A stretch of DNA of 64,000 nucleotides from Dicaeum eximium (taxonomy: Eukaryota > Chordata > Aves > Passeriformes > Dicaeidae), in the NCBI GenBank assembly GCA_013396995.1, contig VWZP01008283.1, forward strand, positions 53,058 through 117,057. The letters are read 5' to 3'. Shown piece by piece: positions 47,694 through 60,720 of the stretch. Position 1 is the first letter of the stretch, and each line of letters opens with the position of its first letter. Below the pieces are notes generated by a model, which had not been told where the DNA came from, made no database searches, and saw only the letters and a list, made by a program, of their open reading frames with translations. The position numbers and the translations under genes are program-made.

Positions 47694-50600
47694 CTGCGAG
47701 GGACACAGCACAGGGCACCGTCAGGGGAGGGAGGCACGGACAACCGCTTCTTTAGTTAACTCATGACCGAACCCGTCCCAAAACCCACACCGCGGATTCT
47801 CGCAGGGACTGCCCTAACTGCAGTATAATCCCACAGAATTAATTACAGCTGCACCGGCAGACTTAGAAACACACTTAAATCAGAATGTAGCTAACAGCCA
47901 GACAGCCCTGCTGGTGCAGAGGAAGAGTGCAGAAGAGGGAAGGACTGAACCCTGGAGCTCGGTGTGAACTGGAACCAGTTTAGCACCACGGTGCCATCTC
48001 AGCTCTGCGCACATTCACCCGGCTCTCAGCATCAGCGCCGTCATTACAGCCAACAAACTCAAAGAATCAACAGCTCTTGTTTATCTGCAGGTAACAGATG
48101 CTGAAAAGCAGAGGGATGGACACCTTTAGCTGAGATTTCACCTTTTTTTGGCTAGGAACTGCAAAGTGAAGCACCAAATAGCAAAGTACAAATCCACCCG
48201 TTTGGCAGCGAGCTAATGACAGGTTTGATTTCTGGAACAAAAAAACTGTGCGACATTAAGCAGGTACGGAGAGCCCCACACAAGAAAGCCACATTATGAA
48301 AAATAAATTAGCATGAGTGACTCAGACTCTACAAAAATAACCTCTCCTTCCCACTCCCTCTGAAGCAGATAAGCAGATCTGAGCTCTTTGATCTGAGCTG
48401 GAACGCAGGGACGGGGTTTGTGTCCCCAGCCCCAGCCCCAGCCTCCTGCATTATTCAGCTGAGCACGTCCCGCCGTGGAACAGGTTTCCCATCCAGGAGG
48501 TGGGAGTGATGATCTGATTCAACCTTGGGAAACACTTTGAGGTCTGTGATCTCACTCAACAAATGTCAGAAATATTTTATCAGTAGTATTGGGCCCTTCC
48601 TTCTGGCCTGACAGCAAGAAGAAGAAGAAAAGTAAATGCCATAGTTCAAAATTAAACAGGAGATCCTGAATTACACACAAGACAATTACATAGAGAAAAA
48701 CAGTCCAGCACTCTTGAAAAGAAATTCCAAGACAGAATTTCTTTGTTTTGAGGTATTTCCATTAGTTTTGGTTTTGGAAATAAAAAAGCTGCTCTGGCAG
48801 TAAAATAATCTGGAGTTTTTAATTTCTTGGGGCAATTTCGTCTCCTTTGCCAGGATGCTGGTGGGTACTGAACCAGATACTGAGAGCATGAATGTCACCA
48901 TGTATTTCCCCTCACCATCTATATACACACACAATTGCTGCTGCACAGAACTGAATTAGCCTTACATAAACACATGGAAAGTGAGGAACTGACGGCACTA
49001 AACAACGGGACAGCACGGCAGAACTGCACTGACACTTCTGACCACAGCAAGAGGACTGTGCCTCTGCTCCTCTACCCAGCAAAGCTTCTCATGGCTGAGG
49101 CCAGAAGTCTGTTCAGTGCTGGAGCAACAGACACCACCATAAATATCTGGGCATTTCTGTACTGAACATAAATACAATTGCACATGAAGTAAACTATGGA
49201 GGAAATGCCCTACATCTACTGAAATGAATGGCAGAACTCCCTTTGGCTGCCTTGACGTGTTTAGAAAAAGAAATGCACTGAAGAAAGGGCAGGTTTAAAT
49301 CTTAAAACAAAAAAGAAAAAGACCACTTTATCAATCCCTAGACAAGGGTTTATTATCTCCCAAGAGCTACAGCTCTTTGATACAGACTGAAAAACAATCA
49401 CCCAGCTTTTGCCTATAGAACATTTTAAAGCACAAAACCTGCATCTTTTCTTCTGCAGACATCTAAAACCAAACCTCAGTGCGTCTGTCCTGCAGAAGAA
49501 ACCCTCTCTGCTGGCTGCACAGCCCAGCAGAGCCTGCACCATTTATCCCCAGTCTCCATCCCTTCTCCCTTTCTCATCCTACGGAGAATGAGCCGTTTTA
49601 AAAGTCCTCTTGAAACCAGGAATGGTTCTTTACCTTCCAACCACACCAGGCAAGACTTCCCCAAGCCAGAAAAGCAACAGGACCACAAATGGGCTTGGTG
49701 AGGAGAGAAGCAGCAGCTCAGGCTGCATCCTGTGAGGAAATAACACTCTCCTGGAAGGAGGGAAGTCTTCTCTCCACAGAAGGAATGTTCGGGGAGTGAT
49801 TTCACACAATGAAGTATCTGCTAGAGACTGGCAAGAAGTGTCAGACTTCAAAGTAAAGAGCCGACCTTTTTTAGCTCCGTGGATTGGCACTTTGGGTGAG
49901 GATGTTTGCAAATCCACAAAAGGCTATCACTGAGCCCATACCTCACCCCTGCACCCTGGAAAGGCCCTGCCTGATCCCACGGAATTCCCAGCTGCAAGGC
50001 TGCAGGAACGCTGTCCAGTGGGTGCAAGAGGGCTGCAGGCAGTGCAGCTGATCCAGCTGCAGCCATGCAAGAGAGTGCCATCCCCCAAGTTTGTCACCAT
50101 CCCCTGGCAGAGCCCATCTCCTCTGGGACATGCAGGACACAGCTTGGGTGGGACAGTCGACCCCACCAGGTCAAGCTGAGGGGGTCCTCTGAAAGGCACC
50201 CCCATCCCACCCTCTCAGCCCCATTTCTGCCTCCCTTTTGCACTGCTGGCTGAGCATTTCCACCAGTTACCCAAGTCAAGTGCTCGTGCAGCAGAGGCCA
50301 CTAAAACAGTGAAAAACAAATCCAGGGGAACAGAAAAAAACAACAAAAAGAAGATCTTATTAGTTAGTTTTTGCTGAGCTAGCAAGCTGGCCTGGCACGT
50401 GCCAGAGGCAGCACAAGGGTGCCTGTCTGGGGACACAGTGGGGACGGGACAGGACAATGCGTCTGGGGGGTGGCACAGCAGCCAGGAGGGACAGTGAGTG
50501 ACACCTCCCGGTTTTTTGGCAGCAGGGAGCTGAGAGGTGAGCTCAGGCAGAGGTGGGAAGGCAGCCCCGGGAGGGGAATTGGCGCTGCTGCAGACGCCGC

Positions 50601-53600
50601 ATCCTCAGCGAGCAGAGCTGGGCAGGGAGGGGAGCCCCAGCCTCCCCCTCCCACGGGCCACAGCAGACACCCTGGGGCAACAGCGTCTCAAACTGCTCAG
50701 CTACGACTGCCAGATGCTGCCTGTCTGTGGCTTAACTGCATTTAGCACACTCAATGAAAAAAATCTGTATCAAATTAAGAAAATGAGTAATGTTAATGGG
50801 AGCTGCACGCAAGTGCTGGTAGGACAAAGGCTCCCCTTGTTAGCTCTGGCTGCCAAATGCAAAGGCCACCATTAAAGACCCATCAAGGTACCACCAGGAT
50901 ATGAGACAGACCAAGTGTGACACATCTCCATGCTTTGGACAGGTCTGGTGGTGTCAGGAGCCTGCTGTGAGTTAGCCTGAACCTCGCAGAGATCAGCGCG
51001 GGGCCACGCGCTGCGAGCACCACTGGCTGGACGGTTTTCAGCAGAAAATGTTGATTCATCAGAACCCAAACTTTTTGTGGGAATAGAGGGCCTCTGACGA
51101 AATCTCCCTCTCTCTCTGGGAGGGAGAGGTTTGAAAAGCAAAGCAGGGAGACAGGCACGTCTCCTGGAAGAGGCAGCAGCGCCCTGACTCAGGCGCTCGC
51201 CGAAGACGCACGCGGAAGATCCAGATTCGTATCCGCAGCCCAAGGCAGGCAAATGAGGGGTGGCAACTTCTGCCTCCACATCCCCAGAGAGGTGGCCTGA
51301 CCATCCATGCTGGGAAAGGGCTCTCTCTCCCAAAACCTGCTCCTTCCCTGTTCAGCACGGGGAAAACGTCCAAATTGTGGTGACTTAAAGAAAGTCACCT
51401 TTAAGCCAGCTTGCACATCAAGAGACAGGACAGGGCGTTGAGATATGTTTTTTCAAAGCTCAAACTTCAGATTGACATCAAGATTAGGCTGCCAGCAGGG
51501 AGAACTGAATTTTACAGGAAAGCTTTGGAAAAACAGTGTTCCCTACACTGGGTATACAGGAAAAGCAGACTGACCTCCAGCTGAACTGCTGAGGTTTTGC
51601 TGGATGACTCTTCCATGAAACGGTTACACATAAATTATATCACATTCTAGATGACCACTGATGATGGCCCACTCAGAGAACATAATTTCCTTTAAAAACA
51701 GTAATTTTCCTTCCTCTTCCTCTACCCCGGTATTAAATTATTTCTTAAAATAATTACAAAACCAGAATACTCATTTCAATTAAACCTGTTACTAACTCTT
51801 AAACCTGCAAAAGGTTAGACCACTAGATTCCAGAAGCATATCTGAAAAATACTAAATTTCGAACCAAATTTGAAGCACCTCACAAGACAACAGATTGCAA
51901 ATTTAAAATTAGATTCTAGTGGGAGGCCCTGGTGACAAATCTGTATTTTTCTCCTGGAGCGTAGCTCAAAGGCTGTGAGAACCAGAACAATGATCAAATC
52001 CACAGCGGGCAGCGAGCCTACAGAAATAAACTTCTGCTAAAATCTGCCAGCCAACAACAAAGCTTTTTACTGAACTCACCAGAACCACATAGAAAAACGT
52101 ACAAGACTAACAACCAAGTGTGAACACACACATTTTATTGTAATTAAAATGTGCTTTTTCAAAGGGGCAATAGAGAGGCTGAAATTCCACAGAAAGCCTT
52201 TGAGTTTCTCAGAAACTCCAGCGGCGTATTTCATTGTTTTCACATCAGAACCTCTTAACCAGCCACTTCTTTTTATGAGCCGCTCTAAGGTGTGCTAAAG
52301 CACAGGACGGACTCCAGAAAGGCCCAGCAGGCAATCCGAGGAAGAGGAGGAGGGAGGGAGGAAGGGATGTGACCAGGAGCTGCCTGACAGCCATGGCAAA
52401 GCCCCTGTGCTGCCCAGCCCGGGCACCCAGCCCATGCAGGTGGTGCCCCTGCCCTCCCCAGCGCCCCAGAGCGCAGCCGAGCCCTACAGAAATGCACAGG
52501 TACCTTCCGAGGCTGTCCCGGTATCCAGCGCAACCTTCCCCCAGAGAGCTGTGGCATTTAGAGGTACACAACTGAAATGACCCCAAAATGAGCAGTTACT
52601 GGGACTGCAGAGCTGTCAGCACCTGCCACTCAGCGACTCCATTACTCCCGCGTCAGAGTCTATGACTACATGCCAAAAACCTGGGGAGAAAGGGGAGAAA
52701 AACAAATCAAAGAGTTAGCAGGGAGGGCTGCGCAGGAGCATCTTCTGCCTGGCATCAGCACTTACCTAAGGAGCACCGGGCGGTACAGCACGGAATGCTG
52801 TGCTCAAATTCGCATGATGAAAGCTGATGGTGGCAGAATAAATGAAAAACCCAGTCAAGCACCGCCAGCTCCAACCACAGGACGTGGAGAGTTCCTCTTC
52901 CCACAGCTGTGCACAACCAAAATCCCCCCAGACTTCAACATTCCCTTGCTGAGGCCGGGCTGTCTCAGCTCAGGGCCAAAACCACACCTGCACATCTGAA
53001 GACGACCACCAAGAGAGGCACCTTCCAACAAAGCAGGGCTGAATTTCTGGCAGCAAGGGGAACCCCACCGCCCAGGAGAGGCTGGGAGGCCTCAGAGGCT
53101 TCTCTGCAGACTGTCTCATTTATGGAAAGGGTGGTTTTCCAGGCAGGGATTTCATTACCATTTTCCAAGGGCGAATCAGACACTGGGGCAGAGCATTTAC
53201 ATCTGGTTTTGTGCGCAAGGAAAGGGCTCTCAGGTTAATTGTGCTCACGAAGGCAGGTACAAGAGACCAGTCTCTGCTTACCTAGACCTAAAACAAGTCC
53301 TTAGGACAGTCCTCAAGTCAGACACTGAGCTCATGCTGACACCAAATCCCAGCCCTTTCCAGGCCTGGTACCACTGGTGAGCTTCCTTGTAAGGAGCCCA
53401 GCTCTAGTCCAGGCCTGGGAGAGGCTGAATGCATTCCCAATCCAGCTCTCACCCAACTCCCCCTTCTTCCAGCCAAGCAGCAGCACTAAAACATCACCTC
53501 AACACTGCACACAAACTTGGAAGAGTTGTAAACTTCTCCACAGGTGCCAAGGAACAAAAACCTGGGGAGGGATTACTGCTGCCCTTCATGTTCTTGGATC

Positions 53601-55952
53601 TGCTTGGTGGGGAAAGCGTGATCCTCACTCTTGGCTGGATTCTCAAAAGAGATGAGAGTCATTGGCTCTTTTTAAAATTATTCTCCTTTTCTTTCTCTTC
53701 CTTCATGTTCCTTTCTTTGCTCCCCGCCTCCCCCTCTTCCCCCAAGCTGTTGGTTGAGATCTGAAAAGCAGTTCATGAATTGCTCAGGAGCTGGCAGAAA
53801 TTAATAAAATGAAGCTCATTTATATTGAAATGGACTCATTATCATGCCAGCTGCCAATAATTTCCAAGAGGGGAATCTTGCTGACAAAAAAGGTCCTACA
53901 GGCAAGAGGTTCCCCACCTGCACCCACTGCACAGGGAGCACCCCTGCCATCAGCATTCCTCACCTCCCAGGAAAAGGAACTGTGACCATCTCTGCTCAGA
54001 TCTGCCTGCTACCGCCCCAAAAAACCTGACCAAAAGAAGAGCAAAACAAACACAGCCCAGCATTTCATCAGATTTTCCACCCTGACATGGCTTTTGAGAA
54101 GTTTGTAACTCAGGAAAATCTGCTCCAGAGTGACACAAACTCTGGTCACTGCCCTGAGAAACCAGCTCCAAGGCAGCCTGCTCCACACACCACCTGTGCT
54201 CCTCCAGCAAAACCCCTTCTCTCCTGGCAGTCCTTTGCTGAAAAGGGGCTGTTTACACCTGGATCCTGCATTACCCAAATCCTCACACTGCTCCAGTGCA
54301 TCTGAAGGGCTGGCAGCATCCTTTACCACAAACACATGAGTACTGGGCACACACAGCTCCTCCACAAGACAAGGATTTATCATTACCCATCCACTCTTTC
54401 CTGAGAAGTTTTGCTCCCATTAACTTTTACAACTTGGACAGTCTTTCCTAAATTAAAACTATTCCTACTTTTCAAGAAGAACATCAGTTTTTCATACTTT
54501 GTCTGACATTACTATGCACTGGAAAGTGTCCTGGTTCATTCCAACAGCCCAGGCTCTGCTGCAGCAGAATTTCTGGAGTTCTGAAGGAAAGTCTTTCTTC
54601 CAGCAAGGTTTTGGAAAGTCCAACAGGGCAAAAAGTGATGCCCATGCTCCTCGTTCAGGAGGAAGGGCTGAAGCAAACACGAGCACAGCCCCAGCACTCC
54701 CTTCCCAGCACAGAGCCCTTATGGACACGTTTGCTCCCACGGATGCTCCCGTGGAGACTGGCCAAGGGGGAGCTGACCAGTGACCCACCAGTCTGTTCTC
54801 AGGGGAGATGGACAGCTGGAAACATCGACACGTGCGACAACTGACCTGATTGTTAAAAACCAAAACCAAATGAAGATATTCAAACTTCTACACTGGAGAG
54901 GAAAGGCGCCCTGTCAGCGCCGGCTGCTCCTGACACACTCAGACACATCCCAACGCCTGCACACGCCAGTGCAGCTCCTCTGAAGGGCTGCAGGCAGCAC
55001 AGCTGTATTTATTGCACAGCCACAGAACAGTGCCTCCAAAAACCAGGCCAAGGAGCCCCCACAGGGCTCATCGTGCCGCCAGTCCCGGCTGGGGGAGCGC
55101 AGGAAACCTCCACGGATGGATTAAACACAGAGCGAGGAAGCAGAACAGATTAAAGGAGCACCTTGTTTTTCTTCACATCTGCTACCTGCAACTCCAGGCA
55201 CAGCAAAGAGCTCTGACTTCCACGTGCTGCAGCAGTCTGCAATGCCAAGAGTCTGCAGAAAAATCCAGCACGCCTGTTTTCTGTTTGCTTGTGGATGCTT
55301 GAGAGGAACATTAATGGAGGAAAAATATGGAAGCTGTAGCTTTCTAAAAGCCTCCTTTCCAAAGCACAACCCTTCCTTTCCAGAATGAAAAAAATCAGTA
55401 TGCAAATCTATCCCCTTGTCCAGCGAACAGGAAAAGTTGGCGAGAAGGATGACAGCTCTCTTTCAATTCTATTTTTACTTTTTCATTTTATGAGGCATTA
55501 TTTTTGTCAGATTTCGAATGCAATCAGTTGGCTGTTGTGTAAATCTTTATCCAGTTTGGAGAAGCCCTCGGTAACTCTACCATCAAGCAGGAGGTACATA
55601 CAGGAGCAGCAGGCATTCCACACAGAAATCACTCAATATTCATCAGCAGCTCTGGGCTGTGCTCCCCACCCACCATCCCAGTTCCCCTCCATTGTAACTC
55701 CAGTGTTCAATCCCACCTCCTGAAATGGACAGTCAGGCCCTTGATTTGTGACTGGAGGCCACATTTTGTTAGTTAATAGTTAGTTAGGTAAAATGAACTG
55801 CTGCTGAAATCAGCCCAGCCAATGCCCTGCCCTGAGACCGAGGTAAATGCTCTCCTGTGCTCCAGGGCTCTGCTGGCCTGACAGCTCTGGTCTTCCCATC
55901 CCATGTCCCTGGGCTGCCCTCAGCAAAACAAAACCCACAGGAGAGGGAGCAT

Positions 55953-56119
55953 AAAATATCCTGAGCTAGAAGGGACCCACAGGGATCAGAGTGCAGCTCC
56001 TGGCCCTGCACAGACACCCCAACGAGCCTCCAGACCCGTCACCATCCTCGTGTTCTTCCTCTGGATGCTCTTCAATAGCTTTAGATCCTTGTTAAACTGA
56101 GGTGCCCGAAGCTGCCATG
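55953..56119 (-). mobile_element. CR1 LINE fragment, antisense, degraded
   Basis: AAATATCCTGAGCTAGAAGG, then ACCATCCTCGTGTTCTTCCT and CTGGATGCTCTTCAATAGCT follow the antisense CR1 pattern with an internal deletion. Confidence 0.75.
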
Positions 56120-56340
56120 GATGGATGGAGCACAGACTGCTCTATGCCCACACCTTTGCTCAGAAATGCAGTGCAGAAATGCTCCAAGCTTCCCCACTCT
56201 TGATTCAGACACAGCCCCAAGACCAACTTCAGAGGATTGCAGAAGCTCGTTGACTTTTAAAGCAGTGAAAATAAATTACAAACGTGCTCCTCTCTGTGTT
56301 TTCTTTCTATGACATTTAAAATGCCGTAAAAGCCGTTTGT

Positions 56341-56408
56341 TTGTGATAAAAATTAATTTCAAACCGAGCACCGCTTGTGAGAAAAATTAATTTCAAACCA
56401 ACCAGAGC
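56341..56408. repeat. 34-bp tandem duplication
   Basis: TTGTGA, then T or G, AAAAATTAATTTCAAACC occurs at 56341 and again at 56375, a period of 34 bp with two copies. Confidence 0.9.
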
Positions 56409-59400
56409 TTACACTACCTGTTGAGGAGAATGGCTGCTGCTGAACCTGGAGTCTGATGGCAGTGACCATCCAGAAAGGTTGGGGATCCATCCATCCATCC
56501 CCAGGAATGGGCTGGAGGAGCTTCCAGTGCAAAACCTCTTTGCAGGCGTCTCGCTAGCACGCAGCCTCCGTGTCTGTCACGGCCGGGAGAACAATGCTGC
56601 TGATCCTCCAGATGAAGAGGAGGGCAAAGAAAAATAAACCCACGTTCCCTTGGAGAAGAACTCCTGAAGGGGAAGGTGTGGGAAGCCCTGCTCCTCCAGC
56701 TGCAGCACCACCCCTATGACAATTTCCAAGGGAGGGAAGGAAAGGCAAGAAGAGAGGGAGGGAGGAAGGTTTGTCAAGAGATCTTAAACCTCCACAGAGG
56801 CAACAGCCAGCCATGGTGAAATCCCAGCTAAAGGAAACAAAACCAGGAGCACAGCACTGAGAAAGCACCATGGAGCCCTGGCAATAAATTAATGAAAGAG
56901 CAGAGCAGGTAGCCCAAGGGAAAGCCCCCTCTCCAGGGTTTCTCTATTTATAGAGGGGATGTGAATAATTGACACGGTTGTGGGTTTGTTTGTTTTTCAA
57001 CCATTTTTACAACTATCTGAGCATGTTTTAACTCTTTCTCCTTCCCTTCCCTTTTATTTTTAATGGTGGGAAAATCCCCCTCTCTACCCTGGGGGGAATC
57101 TGCAAGGTTTTACACGTTTCCAGCAAAGGGTAGAGCAGGGGAAGGATTCTAATTTCAGATCATCAGACATAAGCAAATATATGGGAAGCCACGAGGGCAA
57201 CTCCCTGGAGCCTGTGGGGCAGACTAAGCCCAGCCACGAGGGATCTGCAGGGAAGGAGGAGCCCACTTGGCCTCCGTGGAGGCTGTGAGGACTATGTGTA
57301 CATTTACATGATACTTGAAAAACTGAAAGAATTCCCAAAATGCAGCTGAAATAGAAAATAAGGCGTGGCTTGTTTATTTACCTTTAGGTTCTATGTTATT
57401 GTTATTACACTTTGCTTAAAAAGGGCTTTCTGCTCGTGCCAAATGAGCAGAGAACTGCTGATACACAGCAAGGGTGGGACGTGCCAAATGCACTAAAAGG
57501 ATTGAGAAGTAACAAGAAAATGTTCAGGCCAGGAGACAGAGCTCCAAATGGATCTGTGGGAGCTCTCGTTGTACAGCCAAGGACTGGGACCTTGCCTGCA
57601 CAGAAGAACCACCCAGCACCACAGGCTCCAGCAATAAAAATTGAAACCCTTGGCTTGAGTGACCGACGAGACAGGATGTGAAGGATTAAAACGGTGTGGA
57701 AAAAAATTAAGGGCAATAATTGTGGTAGGGGGAATAGGAGAGGAAGTGCTTAGTGTATCTCCTCATTTAAGCACTGAGGTAAGTAATCTGATTTTCAAGC
57801 AATGCCAAAGACCTCACACAGATCATTAAGATGGTGCCTGAGATATGAAGTATCTAATTTTAGATCCCCTGACTTAAGTACTGGGGAGGGATTCCAGAGG
57901 TCTGCGGAAAAACCGGTGTGAAATGCAACTCAGGCAAAGGCAGGATGGGCAGAGCTCTCCCCTTCTGAGGAACCTCACTGAGCACCAAAGCTGTGTAAGG
58001 TTCCTCAATTACTGCTTCAGAGCCAGGAGAAAGGACAGCAAAGTAACTCCCGTGCCGAGGCCACGAGGGAAGCACAGTAAGAAAGAGGACTGAAGCAGAG
58101 GATGTCCTTTGCAGATGACAGCATGCCTTGCACCAGTTTTGGCACCAGATCTCTCTGTGAGCTTGTGCTTGTAAATCAGCACCGCTCAGGACTCGTCCTT
58201 CACTGAACTGCACTGGGGTGGGATGGAGAGGCTGGCAGCTGCAGCCCTGCAGGGAGGGCTGGATTCCTGCTGCTCCAGAGCTCCCTTCTCCCTGTGAGCA
58301 CAGCGTCTCAGCAGCTGCAGAAAGACCCAGCACAGCCACATCCCCGTGGGAAAAAAAGAGGTGACTGAGGAGGAAAGCTGTGTCCAGCCAGCAGAAAGCA
58401 CACGCTGAACATCCTAGAAACAGGAGTTTACTGCCTGACATGTCAGTGGCAGCACGGACAGGGCTCTCTGGTGGGGCAGGGACAAGGGAAGATGCTGGGA
58501 CAGCCACTGTCCAAAGCCAGGACTCCCCACAGGACCCCACCCTCCGCCTGCTCCGAGCGCTGCTGTCACGGCTGCCGCAGACGATGGCAGCGACAAAAAA
58601 GGAGCCCAAGCTTCCCAAAACCTGACTGGGAATCCTGGCACTGCCCAGGGGGAATTCAGCACTCAGGGTTTATCCTGCACGTCCTGACAGAACCTGATGG
58701 CTTCAGTTTCTCTGGGCTGACCGGTTTCAGTCACGACTCGTCCGTCGCATCTCCTGACACGGCTCTTCCCCGAGGGAGGAACACACAACTCCAGGGCCAC
58801 ACGTTTGGGTGTTGCTTCTTTAATTAAGAGGGGACAAAACCCATGAGGGGTGGAAATCCCAGGAGAAGACACCCTCAGGGCTCAGGGGGTGAGCCCCCAC
58901 CCTGGGAAGAGATGGGAAGGGAGCAGAGCTGGAAAAAGGATGGATCAGCAAATGCTCTGAGAGGAAAAGCCAGAACTACCAAAAGCCAGGCTAAGGCAGC
59001 TCAGGGTGGAAAGCTGATACCCATCAGCTCTGAGTGTGGCCTCCAACTAAAATGAAGGCTTTGCCTCCTTTTCCAGGGAGTGCATGGGGGAAAGAGGCAT
59101 GTGAATCACCACATCTGAGGTTATCAGGAGCAAAATCCAGAGTTTAAAATGTGCCAGTCAGCAGCAGCTTTCCATCTGCATCCCAAAACTATGAGAGAAG
59201 CAACCACAGGGATATGGGTGAGAATTTTTCTATTAAAACCTGTGGATCAGGATCCTGCCTGGGACTGCAGAACAAGTGATGTACCCATCTGTCTGTCAGT
59301 GGAATGCAAGGCTGGAGAGCACAGCTGAGAGATGGAACCGGGAACAACGCGGGAAGAAATGGGAAATGGAATTAATTCCTGCCTGCTACTCTTGATCACT

Positions 59401-60623
59401 CCCTGCAAGAAGATGACCCATTTTCCAGAGAAGGAAAGGCAGAAGACACCTTTCCAGGAAACTGCTAGTGGAGCTGAAGATGACAAAAACTGGCACAGGA
59501 ATTATGATCTGCATAAGAAACTTTGCACAGAGGTTGTGCCGAGGAGACAATGACCTCACTCGAGTTTTTTCATGTTTTCAATGCCGACACATAAAAATGA
59601 AATGTGCCAGTGACTTGTGCTGAGGACACTTGTGCTGAGGGAGAAGTCAGAGCACAGAACAGACCTTTTGTCTCATACTGATCCCAGGGGCCAGGGGCTC
59701 AAGAAAAGCAAATGTAAATCAAAGGATGGACCAAGCAGGACTTGCCCAGCAGAAGCAGCAGTGACTGATGCTGCAGGAGACACTGACCTCATCTGGAACA
59801 CCACGTGCAATCCTCATCCTGGCCAAGGTGCACACAGACCAGACACCCCCAGCAACAGCAAGGCCAAAGTGAAGCTTCACTCCGAGAGGAGTTCAGAACA
59901 ACAAAGCTGCTAGCAAATGGAGCACAGGCAGAGAGGCAGCTGAGCAGCCCCAGTGCATCCAGCTGGAGGGTTCAGGGGCTGAACACTGCCCTGGACCCCT
60001 GACCAGCCTCGGTGAGACCCACGGATCACAGCTGCACAGAGGGACAGAGCTCATCCTTCCCAAAGTCAAGCTGTTCCTGAGCAAAAGGAAAAAAACAACA
60101 AATCCTCCGCAGTTTGGCAGCACCACAGTTGGTCCAGGTCCTCCTCTGGCTTTGCAATCTGTGGTCAATGAGAGGAGAATGTTGCTGCTGGCACACAGGG
60201 GCTGCCTGCGAGCGGTGCCAGGTGCCCAGCTGCAGGGCTCGTGCCTGCGAGCTCCCAACATCCTGCACAGCACACTGCCAAAAACAGCTTCAGCTCAGCT
60301 CTCCCCTGAAAACTACCCAAAAAGTAGTGCCAGAGAAGGAGCAAGGAGAGATGTTCCAAATCCTAGTGGGAATATTTCAGCACCGGGCTCTCGCTGCCTT
60401 TTCGTGCAGTTACTGCTACTACAGTCACAGAAACAAAACACTGAGCTCAAGTATGAAGAAGTGGGATTTTTTTTAGGCATTCTAAAATATGTGTCAGAAA
60501 CACATACTCCTCATAAAACAGCAGCTATGCCTCCTCCAAATGCCAGGCTGGTGAGGTATCAGCCACACCACCAAACAAAGGCACAGTAAATCTGCCCAGC
60601 ACTTTAATGACTGGCACTGGCAC

Positions 60624-60720
60624 TCAGTGCTCTGGGCTGGTGACAAGGTGGGCATTGGGCACAGCTTGGACCCCACGACCTTAGAGGTCTTCTCCAACCT
60701 CAGTGATGCTGTGATTGATA
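60624..60720 (+). mobile_element. CR1 3' tail fragment of a second subfamily
   Basis: CTCAGTGCTCTGGGCTGGTG, then CGACCTTAGAGGTCTTCTCC and ATGCTGTGATTGATA fit the 'gatcttagaggtcttttccaacc' type of CR1 end, distinct from the other copies. Confidence 0.72.

Noticed and set aside
46399..47766. Plus-strand 455-residue frame as a protein-coding gene
   Set aside because: It lies exactly antisense to TIAM1 exon 1, has shadow-like composition and no recognisable domain.
57860..58618. Minus-strand 252-residue frame as an upstream gene
   Set aside because: There is no domain, no conserved pattern, and the Cys/Ser/Leu-rich composition is that of random open sequence.
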